Assembly: GCF_014201135.1 (NCBI RefSeq)
Contig: NZ_JACHDR010000001.1
Location: 620,001 to 684,000 of the forward strand
Direction: 5' to 3'
From: Neomicrococcus aestuarii
GTDB lineage: Bacteria; Actinomycetota; Actinomycetes; Actinomycetales; Micrococcaceae
DNA: 64,000 nt
Shown in pieces: positions 8,821 to 17,634 of the stretch (the first letter of the stretch is position 1; each line of letters begins with the position of its first letter). The notes beneath the pieces were generated by a model, which did no database searches, was not told where the DNA came from, and was given only the letters and a program-made list of their open reading frames with translations. The translations under genes were made by a program, and so were the position numbers.

Positions 8821-9768
8821 ATGGCGATTCTTTCCACGATGCCGTCCGTTCCTAAGCTGTACGCCCAGGCGGCGGCGCAGGGAATCGGAGGATCTTTGAA
8901 AGGTGCGCTGGTTAAAGCCTTCGTTCCTAAGAACCCGTTGAACCGGACACCAGTGGTCAAGCCCCCGGTGAGCGCTGAATCGGCCGGAGTAGTTCTTCCG
9001 GAAGAGAAGTTCACGGTGCAGAACCATCGCGTGGATCGTGAAGCGTTGGTCAAGTACCAGCGGGTCATGAAAGACACGGTTCGCGACGAACTTCCCTCCG
9101 TCTTCTTGCATGCTCAGACGTTCCCGGTGGCACTTCACGCCATGAGTCAGCCAGAGTTCCCCCTTCCGCTGATGGGCTTGGTCCACTTGGCCAACGAGGT
9201 TGACCACCGCCGGACCGTCCGCCCCGATGAGGAGCTCACGGTCACTGCGTGGACGGAAAATCCACGTGCGCACTTCGCGGGCATACAGTTCAACGCTGTC
9301 GCAGAGATTGCGGTGGGGGAGGACGTTGTGTGGCGCGGAGTCTCCACTTATTTGGTCAAGGGTCAGTTCTTGTTGGGGAACCCGGAGCGGCCCGAGCGTG
9401 AAGAGATCGATCTCGCTTCTCAACGAGCAACAGCACTGTGGTCGCTCGGCGCTGAAACGGGCCGTGAATACGCCGCCGTTTCGGGGGACTTCAACCCCAT
9501 CCACCTCAGCTCAGCATCAGCGAAGGTGGCTGGAATGAAGGGGGCTATTGCCCACGGAATGTACTCGGCCGGACGTGCGCTTGCGGCTACTGCCCCTCAT
9601 TTTGAGGCGTACCAGTGGTCGATCACATTCGAGCAGCCAGTGTTCCTTCCCGCAAAGGTTTCCTTCGAGTCCCACGCGGCAAGTGATGAGCCAGGAAAGT
9701 CGGAGTTCTCCGGCTGGAACTCAAAGAAGCAACGACGTCACTTTGTTGGCTGGATTGCTCGCCGGTAG
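8821..9768 (+). CDS. htdX: MaoC-like 3-hydroxyacyl-thioester dehydratase, HtdX-like
   Basis: A 315-residue double-hotdog protein. The hydratase 2 signature is visible as YAAVSGDFNPIHLSSASAKVAG (Asp and His catalytic pair) followed by GAIAHGMYSAGRAL. It probably performs the reversible hydration of trans-2-enoyl thioesters, completing the set with the reductase and thiolase upstream, from which it is separated by 3 bases. In mycobacteria the HtdX gene (Rv0241c) follows fabG4 in the same order. The 3' end overlaps the convergent mshA gene by 31 bases. Confidence 0.85.
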   Translation: MAILSTMPSVPKLYAQAAAQGIGGSLKGALVKAFVPKNPLNRTPVVKPPVSAESAGVVLPEEKFTVQNHRVDREALVKYQRVMKDTVRDELPSVFLHAQTFPVALHAMSQPEFPLPLMGLVHLANEVDHRRTVRPDEELTVTAWTENPRAHFAGIQFNAVAEIAVGEDVVWRGVSTYLVKGQFLLGNPERPEREEIDLASQRATALWSLGAETGREYAAVSGDFNPIHLSSASAKVAGMKGAIAHGMYSAGRALAATAPHFEAYQWSITFEQPVFLPAKVSFESHAASDEPGKSEFSGWNSKKQRRHFVGWIARR

Positions 9769-10949
9769 CTAGCTACCGCGTTCGTGGCGGTTCGTTCCCA
9801 GCTGAAGTCGCGTGCATGAGCAGCAGCTTGAGCAGACCAAGCTTCGGGAACACCGTCACGAGCCAGCTCTACTAACTTGGTTGCCCACCGGTGCGGATCC
9901 AAATCTTGAAGGAGCGCACCGGTCTGGGCGTCCAAAACAGTGTGCGCCAGGCCGCCAGACGCGTGTGCCAGCACGGGGGTGCCGCACGCTTGAGCTTCCA
10001 TGGCAACCAAGCCAAAGGATTCGGAGAAGGACGGCACCGCCACCACATCAGCGGCACGGAACCAATCCGCTAAGCGCTCAGGTGGTTGGGCTGGGAGCAG
10101 CGCTACGTCGTCGTGCATCCCATACCGCTCCACCAAATGCGGAAGGTTTAAGTGATCCTGGCCGCTAATATCCCCAATGAAAACAGCCTGAATCGGTAGC
10201 TCCGGGTGCTCCGTACGCGCAATTCTCAGCGCGTTGAACAGCACTTGAGGGCCCTTGAACTCCTGAATTCGACCCGCAAAAAGCACTTTGAGCGCACCAG
10301 GAACCTTGGGCAACGGCCAGGTAGCACGGTTCCCATCAGGGTGGAAGATCTCCAGATTCACGCCCGGCGCAATGACATCGATTTTTGACAGTGGCGCTTG
10401 ATAGAATCGCACCAGCTCATCGCGTTCGGCAGGCGTATTAGCGGTCAGCCGGGCCGCCAAGCCCACAATATTGTCCTCAGCATCGACCCGTTCCGCCAGC
10501 TCGCGCGCTTCCGGGTACTCGTGCAACTTGACCCGGCCCATGGTGTGCATGGTGTGGACAATGGGGATTCGGAAATCAGCACGACAACTCAGCGCGGCCT
10601 CCGCCGACATCCAGTAATGGGTATGAATGACGTCGAACTGATCCGTTGTGGCCTTGCACAATGCGTGCCCGAACTCGTCAAGGTGCTGCGGCAATTGCTC
10701 TTTCACCAGCGGACCAGGCGGCCCGGCCGGCAAATAATGCACCGGGATCAGCGGGCTCAAGAAATCCGAAGAACCCTCGCCACGAGTAAAAACCTCCACA
10801 TGATGACCGGCTCGGCTCAAAGCTGACGCCAACTGGCGAACATACACGTTCAGCCCGCCAGCGTCGCCACGACCAGGCTGATCCAGCGGCGAGGTATGCA
10901 ACGAGACCATCGCGATGCGTAGCTTCTGCAACTCACCGGAATCATTCAC
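9738..10949 (-). CDS. mshA: D-inositol-3-phosphate glycosyltransferase, first enzyme of mycothiol synthesis
   Basis: Transfers N-acetylglucosamine from UDP-GlcNAc to 1L-myo-inositol-1-phosphate, starting mycothiol biosynthesis. The 403-residue GT4 protein shows the MshA hallmarks VSLHTSPLDQPGRGDAGGLN at the N-terminus, HTHYWMS, LFAGRIQEFKGPQ, and VPSFSESFGLVAMEAQACG carrying the E-x7-E motif. mshC, a later enzyme of the pathway, is about 7 kb away, supporting the assignment. The start is GTG with no ribosome site; TAGTGT (plus-strand 10956-10961) ends 6 bases upstream, suggesting a leaderless mRNA. Confidence 0.88.
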   Translation of the reverse strand: MNDSGELQKLRIAMVSLHTSPLDQPGRGDAGGLNVYVRQLASALSRAGHHVEVFTRGEGSSDFLSPLIPVHYLPAGPPGPLVKEQLPQHLDEFGHALCKATTDQFDVIHTHYWMSAEAALSCRADFRIPIVHTMHTMGRVKLHEYPEARELAERVDAEDNIVGLAARLTANTPAERDELVRFYQAPLSKIDVIAPGVNLEIFHPDGNRATWPLPKVPGALKVLFAGRIQEFKGPQVLFNALRIARTEHPELPIQAVFIGDISGQDHLNLPHLVERYGMHDDVALLPAQPPERLADWFRAADVVAVPSFSESFGLVAMEAQACGTPVLAHASGGLAHTVLDAQTGALLQDLDPHRWATKLVELARDGVPEAWSAQAAAHARDFSWERTATNAVASYRRAIQPTK

Positions 10950-11043
10950 GCTAAGACACTATCGCAGGCGCAGGCCTGTTGACGTCTTTGCGAACAGACG
11001 AACGCGCTCCTGCTACCGAACTTTCCGGACCTACACGAAGTCA

Positions 11044-12645
11044 TCATGAAGCGAGGCCGCACGCCCGGAGGAACGCTTCCAAGCTGAAAGTGAGTGCATA
11101 CTCTTCGGAGAATTGTTCGTGCAAGAGCACTCGATCCGCCTCTGATGCGGTCTCAAGAACCAGACACTGTTGTGCGAAAACGGCCGGATCAAGGACGTCA
11201 GCGGGGGAGACCACCGGCTCTTCGCTAGGAGCAGGGGTGGGCGACGCCGAAGGATCCGGCGTTTCACTTGGGCCTGGCGTCGGGCTTGGAGTCGGGATCG
11301 GGGTAGTCGAGGGTGACGGTTCAGGAGTTGGTGCCGGCGTCGGTGTGGGCGAAGGCTCAGGCACTGGAGTGGCAGAAGGCTCTGGCGTTGGCTCCGGGCT
11401 GGGTTCAACAGTAGGTTCCGGCGTCGGCTCGGGGGTGGGGCTCGGTTCTACCGTTGGGCTGGGTTCTGCCGTCGGGCTCGGCTCCACTGTTGGCGTGGGC
11501 TCTGCCGCCGGCTTCGGTTCCTCAGTTGGTTTCGGTCCAGTTGTCGGGAGCGGCGTCGGCTCGGGCACTACAGGTGCTTGGGACGTTGGTGCAGGCGTGG
11601 GGGAAAGCTCCGTAGGAGGGTCCTGCTCCGGTGACTTAACTGGCAAGGACGACGACGCAGTCTTGCGGACCGGGGTCTCTTTCTGTGGTGCGGTGGCGCT
11701 CTTCTTGACCGTCTTTCCGACGGTTGAGCTGGCGGCAAGCACGTCATCGCGTGGGGTGGTGACCACCATGGCTTCGTGCCCGTAACCACCCAAGCGGTTG
11801 TAGGCGGCGCCCATGGCAATACTCTCGGGGGTCTCAAGGGACTCAGGCTGACCGGGCACCTTGGGCAAGAACAACGCAGGGTTCACCCACTTGCCGGCAC
11901 GTTGAACTTCGAAATGCACGTGGCAACCGGTGGAGTTACCAGTGGTTCCAGCCAGCGCGATGACGTCGCCCCGTTTCACCTTGGTGCCAACTTCCACCAA
12001 GAGTTTGGTGTTGTGACTGTAGGCGGTGCGGAAATCGTCAGGGTGCTGGAGTGTGATGCGATTTCCGGAGTGTCCCGCCCAAGCGGACTGGATCACCGTG
12101 CCGTCAGCTGCTGCCGTGACAGGTGAACCGCAGGAGACTCCATAATCCTGCCCAATGTGAAGCTGAACGCCGGTGCCCGTGGGGTTGTTGCGCCAGCCGA
12201 AGACGCTCGTCAGATTGATGGACGCGACGGGGTGCTGAAAACGCTCTTCGCCAACATTGTCTTCGTCCTCGACCGTCAAATCCACGGCAACGGATGCGGC
12301 TTCTTTGACGCTCTCACCGTCGGCTGCGGAACCATCCGAATTGACTTCGGTAGCGGCGCTCTTGAGCGAAACCTGGCTAACCAACGGATTCAGGGTGCTG
12401 TTATCCACCCCGCTCTTGACTACAGGGGCAATTACAGGGCTGACCTGAGCGAGTTCGACCTTTACCTCAGACAGGTTCTGCGTTACTTCACGTTCGCGCG
12501 CGTCGAAAAGTAAAGATTGAGTGGTTAGTGCAACGGTCGGGACAGCAAGAGCTCCAATGGCGATAACGCCGGCTGCAATCATGCCGCGAGTACGTTGAAA
12601 TTTAGGTGCGGTGGTCGCTTCTTCGACGGCGACGTGCTCCAACAT
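11044..12645 (-). CDS. Membrane-anchored M23 (LytM) peptidase with long Pro-rich tail
   Basis: A 533-residue exported protein. A transmembrane segment (about residues 22-45, GMIAAGVIAIGALAVPTVAL) is followed by a linker, then a LytM/M23 domain at about 145-275 with the zinc ligands in LHIGQDYG and CHVHFEV and the YSHN motif, so it is probably an active cell-wall endopeptidase. After it comes about 150 residues of Pro/Thr/Ser/Glu repeats (PTPEPSP-type) and then a short non-repetitive C-terminus (LDPAVFAQQCLVLETASEAD...FLRACGLAS) containing two cysteines. The tail likely spans the wall or binds a partner (inference). The start is an ATG at 12645. Confidence 0.85.
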   Translation of the reverse strand: MLEHVAVEEATTAPKFQRTRGMIAAGVIAIGALAVPTVALTTQSLLFDAREREVTQNLSEVKVELAQVSPVIAPVVKSGVDNSTLNPLVSQVSLKSAATEVNSDGSAADGESVKEAASVAVDLTVEDEDNVGEERFQHPVASINLTSVFGWRNNPTGTGVQLHIGQDYGVSCGSPVTAAADGTVIQSAWAGHSGNRITLQHPDDFRTAYSHNTKLLVEVGTKVKRGDVIALAGTTGNSTGCHVHFEVQRAGKWVNPALFLPKVPGQPESLETPESIAMGAAYNRLGGYGHEAMVVTTPRDDVLAASSTVGKTVKKSATAPQKETPVRKTASSSLPVKSPEQDPPTELSPTPAPTSQAPVVPEPTPLPTTGPKPTEEPKPAAEPTPTVEPSPTAEPSPTVEPSPTPEPTPEPTVEPSPEPTPEPSATPVPEPSPTPTPAPTPEPSPSTTPIPTPSPTPGPSETPDPSASPTPAPSEEPVVSPADVLDPAVFAQQCLVLETASEADRVLLHEQFSEEYALTFSLEAFLRACGLAS

Positions 12646-12929
12646 TTGCTGTGCGTCCCTACTGGTCCGGTCCCCATGAATTCGGCTGAATTCCCGGTCA
12701 TGCGAATGTTTTGATCCGCCTGATGGCAGAACTCACATTGACCTCATAAGCATAGGCCTGAAGTTAGTCAAAAAGTAGCGTTTTAGTGAACTTCATGTAA
12801 CAACTCAGCAAACATAAGTTGGTGGTCTGCCTAGCGACTGAGGTAACAGTCAGGGCGACTCATTGAGTAAGGGGTTCGACTGCTATTCGCAGTTACGGAA
12901 AATCAGAATATTTCTCGATGAACATACGA
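12646..12929. other. Intergenic region, M23 peptidase leader
   Basis: No coding region seen. Read on the minus strand, the 100 bases before the M23 start contain GAATTC-AGCC-GAATTC and GGGGACCGG stretches, but no complete riboswitch could be recognised. Confidence 0.5.
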
Positions 12930-12974
12930 GAAAACCCTTGGTTCCGAATTTATTTTCCAGAACCAAGGGTTTTC
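12930..12974 (-). terminator. Terminator of tRNA-Leu
   Basis: A perfect 15-bp inverted repeat GAAAACCCTTGGTTC / GAACCAAGGGTTTTC with a 15-base AT-rich loop, 6 bases downstream of the tRNA 3' end. The A and T runs lie inside the stem, so it could work in both directions. Confidence 0.8.
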
Positions 12975-12980
12975 ACTTTG

Positions 12981-13065
12981 TGCGCGAGGGGGGACTTGAA
13001 CCCCCACCCACTATACGTGGACTAGCACCTCAAGCTAGCGCGTCTGCCTATTCCGCCACCCGCGC
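12981..13065 (-). tRNA. tRNA-Leu (anticodon GAG)
   Basis: An 85-base type II tRNA read on the minus strand. The acceptor stem GCGCGGG pairs with CTCGCGC, the anticodon stem CTAGC/GCTAG encloses TTGAGGT giving anticodon GAG, a long variable arm (CCACGTATAGTGG) marks a leucine tRNA, and the T loop is GGTTCAAGTCC. The 3' CCA is not encoded. It is followed directly by a strong terminator. Confidence 0.95.
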
Positions 13066-13411
13066 AGGTGATGATTTTCCGAACTTTCAGCTCAGTTTTC
13101 TGAACCTCTCAGCTCGAAAGCAGCGAGTAAAACTCTAACACAGCTTTGAACACGTTTCCAATTCGGGGGAATGTCGATTCCATGGTTTCGGGCTGCAGAG
13201 CTGCACGAATGTTCCGCTTCCCGCTCACGTCAACGAAGAAAAATCCCTAAATTTTGCGCATTTTCGGATATCAGAGCATACGGAGCGGTTTCGCGGGCGG
13301 GAAATTCTTGTGCCGAAGGTCACTGATTTGAGTCCAACTCGCGAATAGAGCCGCGTGGAAAAAAAAGCTCGCTAGGGTTGATTTCATCTTGCTTAGTCGA
13401 AGGAGCGCCCC
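13066..13411. other. Intergenic region, divergent promoters of tRNA-Leu and M20 peptidase
   Basis: No open frame of interest. On the plus strand TAGGGT (around 13373) could be a -10 box for the M20 gene; on the minus strand TAGAGT (around 13131-13136) could serve the tRNA. Confidence 0.4.
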
Positions 13412-14731
13412 ATGGCCGAGAACCACACTGACTATTCGATTGCTGATGAAGAAGTAGTTGATATTTGTCGACAGCTTATTCGCCATGACACCACGAATTT
13501 TGGTGGAAATAACGCCAAGGGGGAGCGGGCAGCAGCAGAGTACGTCGCCGAACTGTTGTCCGAAGTTGGCTTTGAGTGTGTGATCGAAGAATCGGCTCCA
13601 GGACGAGCCTCCTTGGTGGCACGTTTTGAAGGTACGGATTCGTCGCTTCCAGCCTTGGTGGTCCACGGTCACCTAGACGTGGTGCCGGCCATCGCTGACG
13701 ATTGGAGCGTTGACCCCTTCGCGGCTGAGGTCAAGGACAACATGGTCTGGGGCCGCGGTGCCGTGGACATGAAGGACATGGACGCCATGATCCTTGCCTC
13801 GGTCCGTCACATGGCCCGCAACGGTGAAAAGCCTCGGCGTGACCTCATCTTGGCGTTCTTCGCGGATGAGGAAGCCGGCGGTGAATATGGTGCCAGCTTC
13901 ATGGTCAACGAGCATGCGCATCTCTTTGAAGGTGCCACAGAAGCCATTAGCGAAGTGGGCGGATTCTCCGCGGACATCAACGGTCAGCGAGCTTACTTGC
14001 TCCAAACCGCCGAAAAGGGCATCGCTTGGCTCAAGCTCACGGCAGGCGGGCGAGCAGGCCACGGTTCGCAAGTCAATGATGACAATGCGGTCACGAAACT
14101 TGCCGCTGCGGTTTCTCGCATCGGTGCGCACGAATGGCCACTGGACTACACCAAGACCACCCGCGCTTTCCTAGAGGGCGTTTCTGAACTCACGGGCGTT
14201 GCCTTCAATGAAGAGAATCCACAAGAGCTCTTGGACCAGATTGGAACCGTGGCGCGATTTGTGGGGGCCACCTTGCAAAACACGTCTAATCCCACGGTTC
14301 TCACGGCCGGTTACAAGCACAACGTGATTCCTGGAACGGCGGAAGCTCTCATTGACGCTCGCACGCTTCCAGAGCAGCAAGAGCTCGTGATTGAGAAGAT
14401 CCGAGAGCTGGCTGGTCAGGGCGTTGATCTCTCGATCGTCCACCAAGACGTTGCCCTCGAGACCTCCTTCTCCGGCAACTTGGTGGACTCCATGGTGCTG
14501 GCGTTGGAAAAGGAAGATCCCGGCGCTGTGGTCCTTCCCTACATGCTCTCTGGTGGCACAGACAACAAGTCGCTGTCCCGCCTCGGCATCACCGGTTACG
14601 GCTTCGCTCCGCTGCGTTTGCCGAAGGAGCTGGACTTCACGGGCCTCTTCCACGGCGTGGACGAGCGTGTGCCCATCGACTCACTTCGCTTTGGAATGCG
14701 TGTGCTTCACAGCTTGTTGTCCACCTACTGA
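13412..14731 (+). CDS. M20-family metallopeptidase/hydrolase
   Basis: A 439-residue dinuclear-zinc hydrolase (M20/M25/M40 group). Metal ligands and catalytic residues are visible as VVHGHLDVVP (His, catalytic Asp), WGRGAVDMKD (bridging Asp), FADEEAGG (catalytic and metal Glu) and a late LFHGVDERVP His; the intervening lid domain begins at AGGRAGHGSQ. It likely removes an acyl or aminoacyl group from an amide or peptide; the substrate cannot be predicted. An AAGGAG ribosome site precedes the ATG. It is followed by an acyl-CoA dehydrogenase gene 38 bases downstream, possibly co-transcribed. Confidence 0.88.
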   Translation: MAENHTDYSIADEEVVDICRQLIRHDTTNFGGNNAKGERAAAEYVAELLSEVGFECVIEESAPGRASLVARFEGTDSSLPALVVHGHLDVVPAIADDWSVDPFAAEVKDNMVWGRGAVDMKDMDAMILASVRHMARNGEKPRRDLILAFFADEEAGGEYGASFMVNEHAHLFEGATEAISEVGGFSADINGQRAYLLQTAEKGIAWLKLTAGGRAGHGSQVNDDNAVTKLAAAVSRIGAHEWPLDYTKTTRAFLEGVSELTGVAFNEENPQELLDQIGTVARFVGATLQNTSNPTVLTAGYKHNVIPGTAEALIDARTLPEQQELVIEKIRELAGQGVDLSIVHQDVALETSFSGNLVDSMVLALEKEDPGAVVLPYMLSGGTDNKSLSRLGITGYGFAPLRLPKELDFTGLFHGVDERVPIDSLRFGMRVLHSLLSTY

Positions 14732-14769
14732 TAGACGTTGAACCTATTCACATCATGATGGAGTGACTG

Positions 14770-15954
14770 TTGACTAATCACAACGAAGTGCCCGTAACCA
14801 GTGTCCTCACCCCCGATCTTCTGGCTCGGATCCGCGAGCGTGCCGCTGGCTACGATTCTGCAAACGTGTTTCCCACGGAGGATTTCGAAGAGCTAGTTGC
14901 CGCCGGATACTTGAAGGCAATGCTCCCTCGGGATCTGGGCGGATTCAACTGGGGAATGCGTCAAGCAGTGGAAGCGCAGCGTCTCTTGGCCGCGCACGCT
15001 CCTGCAACGGCTCTGGCTGTGAACATGCACTTGGTGTGGACAGGCGTGGCCCGTTTGCTCGCTGAACGCGGCGACAACCGCTTGGCCATGGTTCAAGAGT
15101 GGGTTTCAGACGGCGAAGTGATGGCCTTCGGCATTTCAGAGGCCGGCAACGATTCGGTGCTGTTTGATTCCATGACGACGGCGCAGCTCGCCGACGATTG
15201 CTCCTACAGTTTCACTGGGCTCAAGATTTTCACGAGCCTGGCTCCGGCTTGGACGAAGCTTGGGATTTTCGGCAAGTCGACCGAGGGGGATCAGCAACTG
15301 CTGGTTCACGGCTTCGTGGATCGCAGTGATCCGGGCGTGGAAACCATCGAAAACTGGGACACCCTAGGGATGCGGGCCAGCCAGTCGCACTCCACTCGCC
15401 TCAACGGGGCGCGGGTGAGCGCCGGACGCATTCACTCTAAGCTGCCGGTAGGCCCGAACGCCGATCCGCTGATCTTCGGCATCTTCGCGTCCTTCTTGAC
15501 GCTCACGGCTTCCGTCTATGTGGGAATTGTGGACCGCGCAACCGAGATTGCCTCGGAAACCCCGCGGCGTCGTCGTTCTCTCTCTCAAGGAGGTGCGACC
15601 TACTCCAACGACCCCACCATCCGCTGGCAGATCGCAGACGCAGGAATGCTGAAGTTAGCGCTCGACGCTCACGCCCGCACCATCGCCGGTGACCTGGATG
15701 ACCGTGTCGACCACGGCGCGTCGTGGTTCCCTCGCTTGGTGACGTTCCGCACAGACGCAGGCAACAAGGCGCGCGAAGCGGTGCAGTTGGCGCTCCAAGT
15801 TTCCGGCGGCGGACAGTACTACCGCGGCACGGAACTCGAGCGTCTCTACCGTGATGTGCTCGCGAGTTTGTATCACCCATCGGATGCGGAATCGGCCCAC
15901 AATACGCTCGCCAACTGGCTCGTAGGACCCATCCAAACGGCCAACGAATCCTAA
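14770..15954 (+). CDS. Acyl-CoA dehydrogenase-family protein
   Basis: A 394-residue flavoprotein of the acyl-CoA dehydrogenase/flavin monooxygenase-like superfamily. Recognisable pieces are the N-terminal helices ending in LPRDLGGFNWGM, the FAD/substrate strand MAFGISEAGNDSVLFDS, and the C-terminal helix YRGTELERLYRDVLASLYHP. It is divergent from classical members, so acyl-CoA specificity is uncertain. The start is TTG with TGGAG 6 bases upstream. The 3' end faces the DUF5703 gene with 17 bases between them. Confidence 0.8.
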   Translation: MTNHNEVPVTSVLTPDLLARIRERAAGYDSANVFPTEDFEELVAAGYLKAMLPRDLGGFNWGMRQAVEAQRLLAAHAPATALAVNMHLVWTGVARLLAERGDNRLAMVQEWVSDGEVMAFGISEAGNDSVLFDSMTTAQLADDCSYSFTGLKIFTSLAPAWTKLGIFGKSTEGDQQLLVHGFVDRSDPGVETIENWDTLGMRASQSHSTRLNGARVSAGRIHSKLPVGPNADPLIFGIFASFLTLTASVYVGIVDRATEIASETPRRRRSLSQGGATYSNDPTIRWQIADAGMLKLALDAHARTIAGDLDDRVDHGASWFPRLVTFRTDAGNKAREAVQLALQVSGGGQYYRGTELERLYRDVLASLYHPSDAESAHNTLANWLVGPIQTANES

Positions 15955-15971
15955 GCAGGGGCCTGGTTTCG

Positions 15972-16214
15972 TTACTGAATAGGCGGGAGTGTGCGTTCCA
16001 CGCGCAGAATACGTCGCCTCATCCAGTAGCGCCGGGCTCCACCCATGTAGAGCCGGGTCCGGTGCAGATCCCACTTGCCGTACTCGGCGTACTCAGCCAA
16101 CTGGCGGCGCACATCGGCGAGATTATGTTCGGGGCGCGTAGTCACAATCAAATACTCAAACGGTTTCGATGGATCGCGCTTGAGTTGAGTCTGTGGAGTA
16201 GAAATTTCTCTCAT
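15972..16214 (-). CDS. DUF5703-family small basic protein
   Basis: An 80-residue protein matching the actinobacterial DUF5703 pattern: a strand FEYLIVTTRP, a helix with ADVRRQLAEYAEYGKWDL, then RLYMGGARRYWMRRRILRV. No function is known. It diverges from the acidic protein gene at 16256 with 41 bases between starts. Confidence 0.75.
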   Translation of the reverse strand: MREISTPQTQLKRDPSKPFEYLIVTTRPEHNLADVRRQLAEYAEYGKWDLHRTRLYMGGARRYWMRRRILRVERTLPPIQ

Positions 16215-16255
16215 GACCTGTCCATTCTGCCCAAAACCCTAGTAACGTCTAGTTC

Positions 16256-16585
16256 ATGACCAAGGATCCGCGTGTTGCATTAGAAGTTCTAGTTTCATCG
16301 CTTGAGGAGCATCTGTCTGCAATTGTTTCTCGCCGAGGCGAGGACGACCCGTCAGTAGACGCGGCATTTTTGCGGATTGCCGATGCTTTCGAGGACTACG
16401 AAGACGCGTTGTACGAAGAATACGGTGAAGTGACACCGCTTGATTTGTACGACGACGGCGAGGGAGAACTCGACGATGACGAATCAGAGGATGACGAGGA
16501 TGACTCGGACGAAGACTCTGATGAAGATACAGACGATGACGATTCTGAAGACGACGCTGTGCAGGCTGTAAACAAGGCTGACTAA
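16256..16585 (+). CDS. Small acidic protein of unknown function
   Basis: A 109-residue protein with an ordered N-terminal half (VALEVLVSSLEEHLSAIVSR...ADAFEDYEDALYEEYGEVTPLDLY, helical) and an almost purely Asp/Glu/Ser C-terminal tail from about residue 65. Relatives in Arthrobacter are often labelled primosomal protein without support that I can see. TAACGT (16243-16248) ends 7 bases before the ATG and there is no ribosome site, so the mRNA is probably leaderless. A terminator follows at 16599. Confidence 0.7.
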   Translation: MTKDPRVALEVLVSSLEEHLSAIVSRRGEDDPSVDAAFLRIADAFEDYEDALYEEYGEVTPLDLYDDGEGELDDDESEDDEDDSDEDSDEDTDDDDSEDDAVQAVNKAD

Positions 16586-16598
16586 CCGTCGCGCAGTG

Positions 16599-16647
16599 CT
16601 GTGGGCGTCCTTTCCGAATGCGTGAGAGGGCGCCCACAGTCCTTTTA
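16599..16647 (+). terminator. Terminator after the acidic protein gene
   Basis: Arms CTGTGGGCGTCC and GGGCGCCCACAG (one G-T pair) with a 17-base loop, followed by TCCTTTT. Confidence 0.75.
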
Positions 16648-16698
16648 AGGCGTTCTGGCCTGCCGGGATTCTCCCGAATTGTGCAGTAGTGTTCACGT

Positions 16699-17532
16699 GT
16701 GAGTTGGATCGAAGCCATCATTTTGGGCCTGGTACAGGGCCTGACAGAATTCTTGCCCATTTCTTCTAGCGCCCATTTGCGGATTGTTGGCGAATTCTTG
16801 CCCTCCGCGCAGGACCCGGGCGCAGCTTTTACTGCGATCACGCAGCTCGGCACCGAGCTCGCCGTCATCATGTTCTTTTGGCGAGACATTGTCCGCATCA
16901 TCAGCCGCTGGTTTGGCTCGCTGACAGGCAAAGTGTCCCGCGATGATCCAGACGCCCGCATGGGATGGCTCGTGATCATCGGTTCAATTCCTATCGGTGT
17001 CCTGGGCATCTTGCTTCAGGAATACATCGACACCACGTTCCGCTCGCTGTGGATCACCGCCACGATGCTCATTGTCTTTGGCCTCATCCTGGCCGTGGCC
17101 GATGCCATCGGCAAGCAGGACCGTCACCTAGAACAGCTCACGGTCAAGCACGGCATTTTCTTTGGACTCTTCCAAGCACTCGCACTCATTCCGGGTGTGT
17201 CCCGCTCCGGCGGAACCATTACCGGCGGTCTGCTCATGGGATACACCCGTGAAGCGGCTACTCGCTATTCGTTCCTGTTGGCCATTCCTGCCGTTTTTGC
17301 CTCTGGCTTGTACAAGCTCGCTAAGACTCTGAGCGGTGAAGGAGTGGTAGGACCGTACGGTCTGGGTGAGACGTTCCTCGCAACCGCTATCGCATTTGTG
17401 GTGGGATTCGTCATGGTCGGATGGCTGCTTCGCTACATTTCCACGCATACTTTCAAGCTTTTTGTCTGGTACCGCATCCTTTTGGGACTCGCGCTCTACA
17501 TCTTGCTGGCCACTCAGGTGATTTCGGCCTAA
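16699..17532 (+). CDS. uppP: Undecaprenyl-diphosphatase (BacA/UppP)
   Basis: Removes a phosphate from undecaprenyl diphosphate, recycling the lipid carrier of cell-wall synthesis; overexpression of the family confers bacitracin resistance. The 277-residue polytopic membrane protein has both signature segments, [14 protein letters not shown] near the N-terminus and [17 protein letters not shown] around residues 170-186. The start is GTG with TAGTGT (16687-16692) six bases upstream and no ribosome site, suggesting a leaderless mRNA. A terminator separates it from mshC. Confidence 0.95.
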   Translation: MSWIEAIILGLVQGLTEFLPISSSAHLRIVGEFLPSAQDPGAAFTAITQLGTELAVIMFFWRDIVRIISRWFGSLTGKVSRDDPDARMGWLVIIGSIPIGVLGILLQEYIDTTFRSLWITATMLIVFGLILAVADAIGKQDRHLEQLTVKHGIFFGLFQALALIPGVSRSGGTITGGLLMGYTREAATRYSFLLAIPAVFASGLYKLAKTLSGEGVVGPYGLGETFLATAIAFVVGFVMVGWLLRYISTHTFKLFVWYRILLGLALYILLATQVISA

Positions 17533-17563
17533 GCGGAAAAGCTGTTCATAAATAACTAGAATC

Positions 17564-17606
17564 AGTGGCGCTCTTTACGATGGTGAGAGCGCCACTGGCT
17601 TTTGAT
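17564..17606 (+). terminator. Terminator after uppP
   Basis: A perfect 11-bp inverted repeat AGTGGCGCTCT / AGAGCGCCACT followed by GGCTTTTG. Its T run covers the position of an upstream in-frame TTG of mshC, arguing for the later GTG start of that gene. Confidence 0.8.
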
Positions 17607-17634
17607 AGCCGTCATGTTCAACGAAGGGAAACTT

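Noticed and set aside
11200-11640. Glycine/valine-rich plus-strand open frame (268 residues) resembling a PE-PGRS-like protein.
   Set aside because: It is the antisense shadow of the Pro/Thr/Ser repeat of the M23 peptidase; its repetitive look comes from the repeat itself.
12646-12720. Possible c-di-AMP (ydaO-type) riboswitch before the M23 peptidase, suggested by GCCGAATTC and GGGGACCGG on the minus strand.
   Set aside because: The conserved blocks are incomplete and only about 60 bases separate them from the start codon, too short for the full fold.
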